The notes beneath the pieces are model-generated. The model saw only the letters and a list, made by a program, of their open reading frames with translations. It was not told the origin of the DNA and searched no databases. Made by a program: the position numbers and the translations under genes. Below are positions 33,295-41,118 of a stretch of 64,000 nucleotides of DNA, piece by piece (within the stretch, counting starts at the first letter, position 1; each line of letters begins with the position of its first letter). Source of the DNA: Bacteroidota bacterium (lineage in GTDB: Bacteria; Bacteroidota; Bacteroidia; Sphingobacteriales; Sphingobacteriaceae); assembly GCA_023450085.1 (NCBI GenBank), contig JAEXHI010000022.1:310001-374000 (forward strand), written 5' to 3'.

Positions 33295-33323
33295 AAAAGT
33301 CCCGAACACTCGGGACTTTTTTT
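33295..33323 (+). terminator. Intrinsic terminator after the tRNA
   Basis: AAAAGTCCCGA, loop ACAC, TCGGGACTTTTTTT: a 10-bp stem with a T run, immediately after the tRNA. Confidence 0.92.
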
Positions 33324-33355
33324 ATGGAATTGGTTTTCTATTGTAGGGGCTATCT

Positions 33356-33712
33356 TTAATTAAGTTGAATTTCAATTTTATGTCGTTCAATGTCTATGTC
33401 AAACCAATTTTGCTTGTCTGGGTTTGGTACACATTCTTTTATATCTAAGTTTCTCGCATATCGACTTAATGCTTTATTACCAAACTTTAATGTCAATTCA
33501 TATACTGTTTGTCCGTCTTTTCCAATAAATGCTTTCAATATCACTTGTCTATTGTCGTTTACGAATTTTTGAGAATAATGACTGTCAGGTTGGTTCGTTA
33601 AAACTCCGTCACACCAAAATCCGTTAATTTCTTCATTGTCTGAATGCTCAAATGCTTTACAGATTTCATATTCTAAAAATTCGCAAAAATCTCGATTTAT
33701 CATTCTAATCAA
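33356..33712 (-). CDS. Hypothetical protein, 118 residues
   Basis: A soluble, acidic protein, MIRMINRDFCEFLEYEICKAF at the start, then NGFWCDGVLTNQPDSHYSQKFVND and an internal KAFIGKDGQTVYELTLKFGNKAL. Three cysteines lie in the first 100 residues and the fold looks alpha then beta. I do not recognise the family; small immunity-like proteins in Bacteroidota have a similar look but nothing here proves it. It is AT-rich compared with the metabolic genes. No toxin partner is adjacent. Confidence 0.65.
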   Translation of the reverse strand: MIRMINRDFCEFLEYEICKAFEHSDNEEINGFWCDGVLTNQPDSHYSQKFVNDNRQVILKAFIGKDGQTVYELTLKFGNKALSRYARNLDIKECVPNPDKQNWFDIDIERHKIEIQLN

Positions 33713-33768
33713 TTTGTGTTTAAGCTTTCAGCTAACGTTTTGTAGGTTAAATTGGGCCCAATTACTGG

Positions 33769-34320
33769 TTATTTCCTGAACTTAATTGTTTTAATAGCTA
33801 TCAACAGCTTTTTCTGATTTAGGCTTTTTAAATTATAGGCACTTAATTGTAAGCGATCTACGCCACTTCCATTAACCCAGAGACTGTCAAAAAAAACACC
33901 AGTTGTTCCATTGCCAGTTAACCTAGGTTTCACAATTTTAGCTCTTTTGTGATCAATAGTGTCGTACTCATATTCATTCTTTAAGAACTTTTTTAAGTCT
34001 ACAGTGTCAGCTTTACCGTAGTACTTATAAAATGATTCATTGGCTGTCGATTTTTCTAGATCCATTACATAAACATTTCCGTCAGCTATTTGATACGGTA
34101 CTTCTTCAGTTAAATCGTTAGCATACCAGCCTAAGTCAAAAGAAATGGTGTCATTATTATCTGTGGAAATCTCTCCAACAAAACTATCTATGCCTTTTCT
34201 ATCGATTTTATTCCAAGTCTTTGGAACTTCAATAGTGAATTTTCCAAAATCTAAATCTTTGGTTTCGTTTCTACATGCCAATAGAAATAATAAAGGATAA
34301 AATAAAATCTGTCTTTTCAT
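33769..34320 (-). CDS. Predicted lipoprotein, 183 residues
   Basis: An N-terminal signal with lipobox LLACRNE (Cys16) marks it as a lipoprotein of the periplasm or outer membrane. The mature part reads like a small beta-rich domain (DFGKFTIEVPKTWNKIDRKGIDSFVGEI). I know no function. It lies 44 nt after the secreted protein gene at 34364-35458 on the same strand, so they may be co-transcribed. Confidence 0.75.
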   Translation of the reverse strand: MKRQILFYPLLFLLACRNETKDLDFGKFTIEVPKTWNKIDRKGIDSFVGEISTDNNDTISFDLGWYANDLTEEVPYQIADGNVYVMDLEKSTANESFYKYYGKADTVDLKKFLKNEYEYDTIDHKRAKIVKPRLTGNGTTGVFFDSLWVNGSGVDRLQLSAYNLKSLNQKKLLIAIKTIKFRK

Positions 34321-34363
34321 TTTTTTACTGGACTAATGTACGGTTTTACTGCCTTCTAGCTGC

Positions 34364-35458
34364 CTATTCCGTTTTGTAGAGTTGGATGCCTCTCGAGTTT
34401 GCCTTAAGCAGCAGACTGTCTCTAAAAATATAGTATTCTTGATAGCTATTACCATTGTTGAGATCGAATTTCAAGGTTCTTTTGATGTTGCCGCTGTTAT
34501 CTAACAGCACATAGTTGAACTCTTTTGTTTTGGCTTCTTGTACGATCAGCCATGAGGCGGTGCCATTTGAAAAAGGCGAGAAGCGAACTTCTTCCCAACC
34601 AAAGTTGGTATAGGGTATCGTTTTGGAACTTATTTTTTTGGTAGTCAGGTCAAGGTAATAGTATTTAAGGTATTTGTTCATATTGCCATAAATGCCTGGA
34701 AATACACATACCGTGGTTAAGATATTTTTATTCACATAACTGTCTAGGAAATATTCTTCTTTCTTGGACTTTAGGAAAATTTCTCCGTATTTGCCACTTT
34801 TAAGGGACATTATGTTCGGTCCTCTAGGTGTTAGGTACGTATTTGTAAGGAATATGCCTGCATTGGTTGCAATGATCTTTCTCGGATAGAAAAGCCCCTG
34901 ATTACCTTTTTGCCTAGTGATTTTTTTGGTACTCATGTTATACCTAATGATTTCAGGGGTAGAGATGCTTGAATAGTTGATTCCTGCGTTGGACGTATTT
35001 CCAAATACGAGGTACTGCCCATCGACGGCGATATTGTTAGGCGCATAAAATGTACGAGCTACAGGTATCTTTTCCTTTATGGAACCATCGGGAAGGATAA
35101 TGTATAGGTTGAGAAAGAGATCCTTAGCAAGTGGCTGCATTTTGCCTTGGCTAACAAGGGCATATATTTTATCCTGGTGCCTGATGATCGCTGTGATTTC
35201 ATTGTAGTGCTTATCGCCAATTTTAATGGACCATTTTGGCTTTAAGGACAAATCGTAATTGACTAGGTAAGCATCTGCAGAGTTCCCATCATTGATTTTA
35301 GTTTTGAAGGTATAGCCGCCACAATAGATTTCATCTTCATGCCAAGCTATGGAATTAACATACTGAATGTTTTCAAAGGAAGCTTTGGTGACCAGTTCTT
35401 GGCCAAAAGCAAAGTTGTACGAGATGATAAAGAGTAGGATGGTAAGTCTGATTTTCAT
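34364..35458 (-). CDS. Secreted beta-propeller-like hypothetical protein
   Basis: A 364-residue protein with a signal peptide (about 1-19, cleavage near AFGQ). Repeated blade-like units of hydrophobic-rich strands (IAWHEDEIYCGGYTF, IIRHQDKIYALVSQ, IAVDGQYLVFGNTS) suggest a beta-propeller. No catalytic motif was seen. It likely sits in the periplasm or on the surface. Neighbour on the same strand is the lipoprotein 33769-34320. Confidence 0.75.
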   Translation of the reverse strand: MKIRLTILLFIISYNFAFGQELVTKASFENIQYVNSIAWHEDEIYCGGYTFKTKINDGNSADAYLVNYDLSLKPKWSIKIGDKHYNEITAIIRHQDKIYALVSQGKMQPLAKDLFLNLYIILPDGSIKEKIPVARTFYAPNNIAVDGQYLVFGNTSNAGINYSSISTPEIIRYNMSTKKITRQKGNQGLFYPRKIIATNAGIFLTNTYLTPRGPNIMSLKSGKYGEIFLKSKKEEYFLDSYVNKNILTTVCVFPGIYGNMNKYLKYYYLDLTTKKISSKTIPYTNFGWEEVRFSPFSNGTASWLIVQEAKTKEFNYVLLDNSGNIKRTLKFDLNNGNSYQEYYIFRDSLLLKANSRGIQLYKTE

Positions 35459-35521
35459 ATTTCTTATCGTAGGGGCATAATATCTAACTTGTTGGAGTTA
35501 AATATATAAAATATGCTCCAT

Positions 35522-35602
35522 CTAGCGCAAGTATTCTCGTAGCTTGTGCTTTAGTACTAAGGTTAAATGTTATTGTAGGCACAAGCGGACGCTTGCGCCA
35601 GA
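35522..35602. repeat. Inverted repeat with GCGCAAG / CTTGCGC arms
   Basis: AGCGCAAG (35523-35530) and CTTGCGCC (35592-35599) are inverted, and inside them CTTGTGC (35540-35546) pairs with GCACAAGC (35579-35586). It resembles widespread Bacteroidota intergenic palindromes of the GCGCAAGCGTCCGCTTGTGC type. Upstream 35459-35521 is AT-rich with no gene. Confidence 0.65.
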
Positions 35603-35681
35603 AATACATATTTTTTTAAGTTTAAGAAAACAAATTTTTCAGAATTCAATTTTTACTAACTTTAGTGAATAACCAAATCAT

Positions 35682-36947
35682 ATGAAGACATTTATTAATA
35701 TATCTGCACTTAGAGCTAATACTTGCATAGGCAAAAAAGTATTCGTTCAAGGATACGATTCCATCGGTGATGGAGGGCAGGGTATCTTTTATTGGGATAA
35801 TAATAATGAGGCTGATGATGATGACGGAGTTACCATAAAAGTAGATAATATAGAAAAAGGTAGATGGAAGCGGGTATTCGATAGTGCTGTTAATGTCAAA
35901 TGGTTTGGAGCAGCGGGCGACGGTGTTAATAATGACTCAGAAGCTATACAAAATGCTGTTAATTCAAATAGCTATGTTTTCTTTCCAAAGGGTATTTATA
36001 AAATTACCACAAGTATATCTTTAAAAAGTCAATCGCATATTTATGGTATTGTTGCATCAGGAAGTATAATATATGCTTACGGCTGCAATGCATTTGAAAT
36101 TAATGGACTGCAAGGAGACAATATTATTATAGAAAAAATGCAAATCAGAAGTTTTTCTAATATTGGTGAAGCAGATCCTAAAACTTACGTCGGTATTAAT
36201 GCCAAAGGTCTTGAATCCAATCATGTTAATTACTTGATAATTAGGGATGTTTTTATTTTGGGTTTTTTGTATTGTATTGACTTTCAATTTACTTGGAATT
36301 CATTGATTGATAATGTAGATACATCAAATTGTGAGAATGCTGTAAGGCTATTGGGCAGGTCTGTTAACAATAGCATAAATAATAGTAGATTAGGAGCAAA
36401 CTCTGGAAATGCATCCATTTATGCTAAGCAAGATGATGTATACGTTGGGGAGGGGTTAATGGTGAGTAATTCTTTACTTGCTGGAGGCGATTATGGTATC
36501 TTGATAACAGGCAGTTTCTTATTTATGTCTGTAACAAACTGTATTATAGATCTTATTCAAAATATTGGGGTCCTAGCCACTGATGGTAAATGTACTGTTA
36601 TTACAAATTGTTGGATTTTTGCAGTTAATAGAGGTATAGAGTTTTCTCCTGTAAGCCAGTTGATTAATGAAAATTTGAGTGTTAATAATTGTCGTATTCA
36701 AACAACGGGAATCTCTGGCATAGGTATATTCATTCGTGAGGGGAATAAAGGAATAACGATTAGTGGAGGATCTATTGAATGTGCGGATGGAGGAAGGTGT
36801 ATTCGCACTTACTATGCAGAATCAATCGTAATTGCTAATTTATTCTTGATAAATCCTAGTCTTACAGTTGAAAGTATTTTATTAGAAACTACTCCAGACG
36901 CAATTACAAATGCATTGGTTGGAAATTCTTCAATTTTAGTAATATAA
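35682..36947 (+). CDS. Right-handed beta-helix / pectate-lyase-3-like protein
   Basis: A 421-residue protein. Residues about 70-110 hold VKWFGAAGDGVNNDSEAIQNAV and YVFFPKGIYKIT, the N-terminal signature of Pectate_lyase_3 and tailspike-type beta-helices. The rest is a long series of short hydrophobic and Asn-rich repeats typical of a parallel beta-helix. Residues 1-70 (FINISALRANTCIGKKVFVQGYDS, GGQGIFYWDNNNEADDDDG) look like a phage-tailspike head-binding segment. There is no signal peptide and no visible active site. It is AT-rich, stands alone and looks acquired. A weak -7 box TAACTTTA lies at 35657-35664. Confidence 0.82.
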   Translation: MKTFINISALRANTCIGKKVFVQGYDSIGDGGQGIFYWDNNNEADDDDGVTIKVDNIEKGRWKRVFDSAVNVKWFGAAGDGVNNDSEAIQNAVNSNSYVFFPKGIYKITTSISLKSQSHIYGIVASGSIIYAYGCNAFEINGLQGDNIIIEKMQIRSFSNIGEADPKTYVGINAKGLESNHVNYLIIRDVFILGFLYCIDFQFTWNSLIDNVDTSNCENAVRLLGRSVNNSINNSRLGANSGNASIYAKQDDVYVGEGLMVSNSLLAGGDYGILITGSFLFMSVTNCIIDLIQNIGVLATDGKCTVITNCWIFAVNRGIEFSPVSQLINENLSVNNCRIQTTGISGIGIFIREGNKGITISGGSIECADGGRCIRTYYAESIVIANLFLINPSLTVESILLETTPDAITNALVGNSSILVI

Positions 36948-36972
36948 TATTAAATGAAAGTTTTCTTTTAAT
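36945..36972 (+). terminator. A/T hairpin after the beta-helix gene
   Basis: AATATTAAATGAAA pairs with TTTCTTTTAATATT with mismatches, just after the stop codon at 36947. The stem is A/T only, so termination is uncertain. Confidence 0.4.
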
Positions 36973-37168
36973 ATTCTCTTTGCACAACCCGTAAAAAAAG
37001 ACGAGGCATCCATAAAGGATACCCCATCTCATCTAAATTAACGCTCTCGAGAATAAAGGTAGGCATAGTTTGCGGAGCTGCAATAGGGTATCGGCGTATG
37101 CATGGAATGTATCGACAAATGACCGTTTGTCATCATTGATAAGTAGAAAATCGCAGAGGATTTAAAGC

Positions 37169-37612
37169 TTATGCATCATTTCTAAGTTTCTTCATGCTTT
37201 TGCTAAAGATTAGAAATGTAAGGCTGTTGAGTAACAGGTAAAGCAGGGCGAACACGACTAACGTGGTGAATATGCTTTGTCCGTCTGTATAGAAATCAAT
37301 TCCTAATTTTATTGCTAGTACAATTACTGCAAGCAAGGGTATCGCAATAAAGGTGAGTAATGATAAATAGTGGTGGTTTCTTATTTTTTGAATTTGATTG
37401 AAGAAAATGGCTAATGAACCTGCCATCATAAAAAGTAGATAAACTAAGGAAAAACCCAGATTTAACAACACATCCAATACGTGCAAAAACTTCTCCATCC
37501 AAGTAGTGTTAAGAGGCTCCGATTCGGCAATCACTATTCTGTAACCGATGAATAAAGCCACACACATTAAGATGTTGACCATCCAAAACCTAAAAATTCT
37601 TTTATTGATCAT
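37169..37612 (-). CDS. Hypothetical membrane protein, four helices
   Basis: A 147-residue protein with hydrophobic segments at about 8-27, 47-70, 83-103 and 118-138. It has no family I can name. It lies 22 nt after the lipoprotein gene 37635-38177 on the same strand and is likely its operon partner. Confidence 0.68.
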   Translation of the reverse strand: MINKRIFRFWMVNILMCVALFIGYRIVIAESEPLNTTWMEKFLHVLDVLLNLGFSLVYLLFMMAGSLAIFFNQIQKIRNHHYLSLLTFIAIPLLAVIVLAIKLGIDFYTDGQSIFTTLVVFALLYLLLNSLTFLIFSKSMKKLRNDA

Positions 37613-37634
37613 TGGTTTTCGCGAATAAGTTTTA

Positions 37635-38177
37635 TTATGGTGTGAGCTTGTCGTGGATGGAAATATCTATCATTATTTTCTTTTCCTTTTTCATTCCGTT
37701 TGGCATTTCAAATTCAATGTGTATAAAACCTTTGAGTTTTTCAAATTTTTCATTGAGTTTAATGTCTATGCTTACATTTTGAAATAGTGTGCTGTGATCT
37801 TCCACTAAAGACGATTTTTGGAGATATACAGCTCTACCATTGTCAACAAATTTCAGTTTTTTGTTCTTCTCGTTTACCAAGTCGTACGCTTTAAAGGTAT
37901 AAGTCGCAAAATCAGAAATGTCATCAGAATTATTCTTGATAAAGCCTTTCGCTAGGTATTCCTCACGTTTAGCCTTGGATAGGGGATATTTGCTTGTTAG
38001 CAAAAAATTATTTGTGGCCTTTCTTTCATGCTCGGTCATAAAGGTGATTTCGGCCTTGGCATTATTGGCAATTTCTGTTAAAAATTGCTCCGTTTCTTTA
38101 TCTGTGTATTTATGATCTGAATTTTGACAGGAAGACAATAAAGGTAAAAGTAGCAGCGCTAATATCAATTTGGTCAT
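37635..38177 (-). CDS. Predicted lipoprotein, 180 residues
   Basis: Signal peptide with lipobox LLSSCQN (Cys17). The mature part is charged, Lys- and Glu-rich, with regular helices. No known function. It is followed 22 nt later by a four-helix membrane protein, so the pair may form an envelope module. The divergent small gene at 38336 has its own promoter. Confidence 0.7.
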   Translation of the reverse strand: MTKLILALLLLPLLSSCQNSDHKYTDKETEQFLTEIANNAKAEITFMTEHERKATNNFLLTSKYPLSKAKREEYLAKGFIKNNSDDISDFATYTFKAYDLVNEKNKKLKFVDNGRAVYLQKSSLVEDHSTLFQNVSIDIKLNEKFEKLKGFIHIEFEMPNGMKKEKKIMIDISIHDKLTP

Positions 38178-38323
38178 TTTTAAATTGCTTGATTAAATCT
38201 AGGTATCAATCTTATTTGAGGAACAACAACTATCGCCTTGTTATTGTTTATTACGATTGCTCGGTAAATACATTTTCTTAATCGAAGATATTAATTTTTT
38301 TAGCTTGCCTTGAGCGGTTTTTT

Positions 38324-38331
38324 TATCTTCG
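38324..38331 (+). promoter_or_regulatory. -7 box of the gene at 38336
   Basis: TATCTTCG (one mismatch to TAnnTTTG), with TTG 38304-38306 17 nt upstream. It ends 4 nt before ATG 38336, so the transcript would be leaderless. Confidence 0.5.
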
Positions 38332-38335
38332 CAGG

Positions 38336-38545
38336 ATGTCGTTAGAAGAACTAGAAGAATGGTTTAAAAATGCTCCAGCGCCAGCAATGCCGGTGTATTT
38401 GGATGCTGCTACCAAGGTGAATGATTATCAGTATTTTGTAAGTTCACACTTTGAAGGGATTAGGGCTGCTAAACATGAAAACAGCAAAGCGCCATTGTTG
38501 GCCAGGTTAATGAAAATGAAGCTTACTATTGAGTCTAACTTATAA
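38336..38545 (+). CDS. Small conserved-looking protein, 69 residues
   Basis: A soluble protein starting MSLEELEEWFKNAPAPAMP and continuing with DYQYFVSSHFEGIRAAKHEN and a Lys-rich C-terminal helix (LLARLMKMKLTIESN). It reads like the short Bacteroidota family that begins with an LEEWF motif and pairs an N-terminal helix with a C-terminal one; the exact family name is not certain to me. A -7 box lies immediately upstream. No partner gene is adjacent. Confidence 0.7.
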   Translation: MSLEELEEWFKNAPAPAMPVYLDAATKVNDYQYFVSSHFEGIRAAKHENSKAPLLARLMKMKLTIESNL

Positions 38546-38570
38546 AGGATTTTTTAAAAAATGGATTTTG

Positions 38571-38828
38571 TTATTCCATTTTGCCAAATTCCTTTAGCGC
38601 ATAATTTAACTGTACATCTCTCTGCTGCATGAGGTCTGTTAAGCTTGGAATAATGGCGTGATCTGGCATCACGCCTCTTTCAAAATATTTTGTCCTTTTA
38701 ACTGCATTGATATATCTGTATTTAGGGATCACAATTTGTATTTTGGTGTTGGGTAGTTCTAATCTAATGGTTTTTCCGGAGTTGTTTCCTTGATAGGCCC
38801 CTGATAAAAAACAATAATCTTTCGGGCC
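38571..38828 (-). pseudogene. C-terminal remnant of an S41 (tail-specific) peptidase
   Basis: An 85-codon frame begins just after an in-frame TAA at 38831-38829 and ends at TAA 38573-38571. It reads GPKDYCFLSGAYQGNNSGKT, then IRLELPNTKIQIVIPKYRYI, then KYFERGVMPDHAIIPSLTDL and DVQLNYALKE. The G-N-N-S-G-K-T segment and the PKYRYIN..RGVMPD..P..TDLM series match the end of S41 peptidases seen in Bacteroidota. The catalytic Ser/Lys region and all upstream domains are absent. A small protein is possible, but a truncated gene is more likely. Confidence 0.65.
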
Positions 38829-38879
38829 TTAAGGTAATTTCAAAAGTCTTAAGAGAAATAGCAATCTAATTAACCTTTC

Positions 38880-39031
38880 ATGAAATCTATATTGTTTTTA
38901 ACGCTCTTAGGTAGCCTATGCTTTTCCTTGAGCTGTATACAAAACATTGTAATCGAACAAAAATAAGTCAATCTCAGTATGGCCAAGGAATTAAAAATAA
39001 GAGTTCTCTTGAGGAGAATGGTTTTACGTAA
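38880..39031 (+). pseudogene. Degenerate lipoprotein fragment
   Basis: ATG 38880 gives a lipoprotein signal (MKSILFLTLLGSLCFSLSC) that stops after 28 codons at 38966. A second frame continues with plausible coding sequence (TKISQSQYGQGIKNKSSLEE) to TAA at about 39031. A shift near the A5 run at 38959-38963 would join them. It could be a remnant or a very short lipoprotein. Nothing else is seen between here and 39104. Confidence 0.42.
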
Positions 39032-39104
39032 ACGAGCAAAGACAAATGAAAGCGGACAGGAAAAGATCCACTAATTAGAGACGATAATTTTAAGGTATTT
39101 ACTC

Positions 39105-39527
39105 ATGTCGAATTTTTTTAAAATAGTAGTGTTTCTTTTGTTGGTTTCTTGTCGTAGTTCTCCAAGTGATCAAATTATAGATTATGCCAAAGAAAAATTT
39201 GGTAAAGGGTTTATTGAAGGTAATATTGATTTGAAAGACATATTTCAATTTCAGTGGGAGAAGCTTTATATTTTTTCTCCGTTAACCTATCCAAAGGATA
39301 TTGCTGCTGAGATAGGATTTGATTATGAAGGAGAAATAGTTCCAGATCACTACTATCTCTTTCTTTTTGTACAAGGAAATAAGATGGTAAAAAAACATCT
39401 CTATTCTAACATTAAGATAGGTTTTAATGATAATGGAAATAATGGTGTATATAAAATTGATCAAAATAATGCTGCATACAAGATCGTATTGCTAAATGAA
39501 GGTAATTATTGGTTATATAAGCAGTAG
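39105..39527 (+). CDS. Predicted lipoprotein, 140 residues
   Basis: Signal and lipobox LLLVSCRSS (Cys16). The mature domain is aromatic-rich, with repeated Tyr/Phe (FQFQWEKLYIFSPLTYP, DHYYLFLFVQGNK). No family recognised. It precedes another lipoprotein 30 nt downstream on the same strand; the genes 39105-40881 seem to form one accessory cluster of envelope proteins. Confidence 0.72.
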   Translation: MSNFFKIVVFLLLVSCRSSPSDQIIDYAKEKFGKGFIEGNIDLKDIFQFQWEKLYIFSPLTYPKDIAAEIGFDYEGEIVPDHYYLFLFVQGNKMVKKHLYSNIKIGFNDNGNNGVYKIDQNNAAYKIVLLNEGNYWLYKQ

Positions 39528-39557
39528 GGGTAATATATTCGTAAAGGTTAATACACA

Positions 39558-40109
39558 ATGAGAAAAATTAAGCTTTTAGTGAAATTATGTTTTTTACCGC
39601 TGGTATTTTGCCATTGTAGAGATACCAGCGATGACAAGATAGCTTGCAACGAAGCTGTACAAAACAATTTACAAAAAGAAAAGATCTACAGTGAAGTGAT
39701 TAGGACGGCTGCTAAATCCCTAAATGATTTGAAAAATAAAGACGGAAGAATTGTTTATAAGGATAGCTCTTTGATTGATTCAGCCGTACTTGATAAGCAC
39801 ATTTTCTTTAATAGGGCTAAAAATAAGTGTTTGCTGTTAGTGCTACAGCAGACAAATGCCGATTTTAAAAATGATGAGATACTAATCGTTCAAGGTACCT
39901 TAATCAATAATTTGTGGGCGTTTTCATATGATCGTTTGCCAGAAGTACCAGAAGTGATTTACACGGTAAAAAAGCATGTCAAAAATAAGGATCAGATGAA
40001 TAACACTTTTGAACATCTATCCATTTCAGGACGAAAATTTGTCTTAACTGCCGGAAATCCAGCTGAAGGGATATGTGCAATTGATGAACAGTATTGGTTT
40101 GGGAATTAA
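39558..40109 (+). CDS. Predicted lipoprotein, 183 residues
   Basis: Positively charged N-terminus, a hydrophobic stretch, then a lipobox-like VFCHC (Cys20) give a probable lipoprotein. Two further Cys (CNEA about residue 30; CAID near the end) could form a disulfide. Stop codon TAA runs directly into ATG of the membrane protein at 40110, so the two are coupled. Function unknown. Confidence 0.72.
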   Translation: MRKIKLLVKLCFLPLVFCHCRDTSDDKIACNEAVQNNLQKEKIYSEVIRTAAKSLNDLKNKDGRIVYKDSSLIDSAVLDKHIFFNRAKNKCLLLVLQQTNADFKNDEILIVQGTLINNLWAFSYDRLPEVPEVIYTVKKHVKNKDQMNNTFEHLSISGRKFVLTAGNPAEGICAIDEQYWFGN

Positions 40110-40442
40110 ATGGAGAAAATTAAAAAAGTCTTGCTAATTAGCTTAATTGTCATTAACAACATTGTTTTCTGGGTTTTAATAGGCATCAGTTTTTTTGCGG
40201 TAACTCCAAATTATGAAGAGAATGAACTGGCGGATAAACCCTTGTTCTATGATACACATCCTGATCTCTCCATTTTAACATATGTATGCGTAATTAGTCT
40301 TTTAGGTAGTTTAATCACCTTGTGCATATATTGGATATTTAATGATGGCAAGAAGAAAATTCCAGTTTTGAAAATATTACTTTCGCAATGGTCTTTTTTG
40401 ATACTGTCTTATTTGGTAGTACGAGTGTTTACGGATTTGTAA
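40110..40442 (+). CDS. Hypothetical membrane protein, three helices
   Basis: A 110-residue protein with hydrophobic segments at about 8-30, 52-74 and 88-107. It starts directly after the stop of the lipoprotein gene (TAA then ATG). No family recognised. A short loop (TPNYEENELADKPLFYDTHPD) lies between helices 1 and 2. Confidence 0.7.
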   Translation: MEKIKKVLLISLIVINNIVFWVLIGISFFAVTPNYEENELADKPLFYDTHPDLSILTYVCVISLLGSLITLCIYWIFNDGKKKIPVLKILLSQWSFLILSYLVVRVFTDL

Positions 40443-40485
40443 AAGGGTAAAGTTTGTAATTGAACCTTAGAAAGCATAATTGAAC

Positions 40486-40881
40486 ATGAAATTCAACAAA
40501 ATCTCTATAGTAATACTGCCCTTAATTTTTGGAGCCATTTCCATTAATTACTTTAGAAAGTATTTGATTTTAAAACCAATATTAGGAAGTCCCATTGCTT
40601 ATGAGGTAATATCTTCAAAAGTTAATAAAGGAGGAAGGGGACAATCTTTTAATATGACAGTGCGCTATCAAAAGCAGCCATACGAGTTGGCTATTACAGG
40701 AAATGACTATCGTAATCTTAAAAAAGGAAAGTATCCTACATTATATTATTCAGTTAAGCTAAATGAAGTGTTTTATCATTGGACCATTAAAATGAGTTTA
40801 AGAATTGCACTTATATTCTTCGTGTTTTTTATCGTTGGTTGTGTGTTAACATTTAGAGAAATTACATCAATACCTCGTTAA
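40486..40881 (+). CDS. Hypothetical membrane protein, paralogue of 42131-42520
   Basis: A protein of 131 residues from ATG 40486 (MKFNKISIV); a TTG two codons upstream is less likely. Two helices (about 5-22 and 103-123) flank an extracytoplasmic domain (PIAYEVISSK, GRGQSFNMTVRYQKQPYELA, KKGKYPTLYYS). The gene at 42131 encodes a close relative with the same segments (PIAYQVISSK, KKGKHPNLYYS). Function unknown. Confidence 0.75.
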   Translation: MKFNKISIVILPLIFGAISINYFRKYLILKPILGSPIAYEVISSKVNKGGRGQSFNMTVRYQKQPYELAITGNDYRNLKKGKYPTLYYSVKLNEVFYHWTIKMSLRIALIFFVFFIVGCVLTFREITSIPR

Positions 40882-40949
40882 CCTTAGGTCCATTTTTAAG
40901 CAAGCCATATAGCTTTAAAAAAGAGCAAGCGTGTAGTGATAAAATTATA

Positions 40950-41030
40950 CGTTAGGTTTTGCCCAACTTCTCGTTAGGTTTTGCCTAACTTCTCGTTATC
41001 TTTTGCTCAACTTCTCGTTATGTTTTTTGA
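40950..41030. repeat. 22-bp tandem repeat with internal dyads
   Basis: Four units of about 22 bp, consensus TTCTCGTTAGGTTTTGCCTAAC, with the first missing its left end. Each unit can form a mini-hairpin GTTAGG/CCTAAC around TTTTG. The spacing is too tight for CRISPR repeats and spacers. Confidence 0.85.
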
Positions 41031-41118
41031 CATTGCAGGCCTGTAGTTTAAAAAGTGCGCTGTTGGGGTGTATTTGCATTGTTTAAATCCGCTTAACTTT
41101 ATATCTTGTAGCGTGAAA

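Noticed and set aside
35682..36947. Prophage
   Set aside because: Only the tailspike-like protein is present; no integrase, portal, capsid, terminase or attachment site was seen.
38971..39057. 31-codon basic ORF (MAKELKIRVLL...)
   Set aside because: Another reading frame of the same stretch fits the broken lipoprotein better, and the ORF is short and unsupported.
40950..41030. CRISPR-like array
   Set aside because: Units follow each other directly with no spacers and there are no cas genes.
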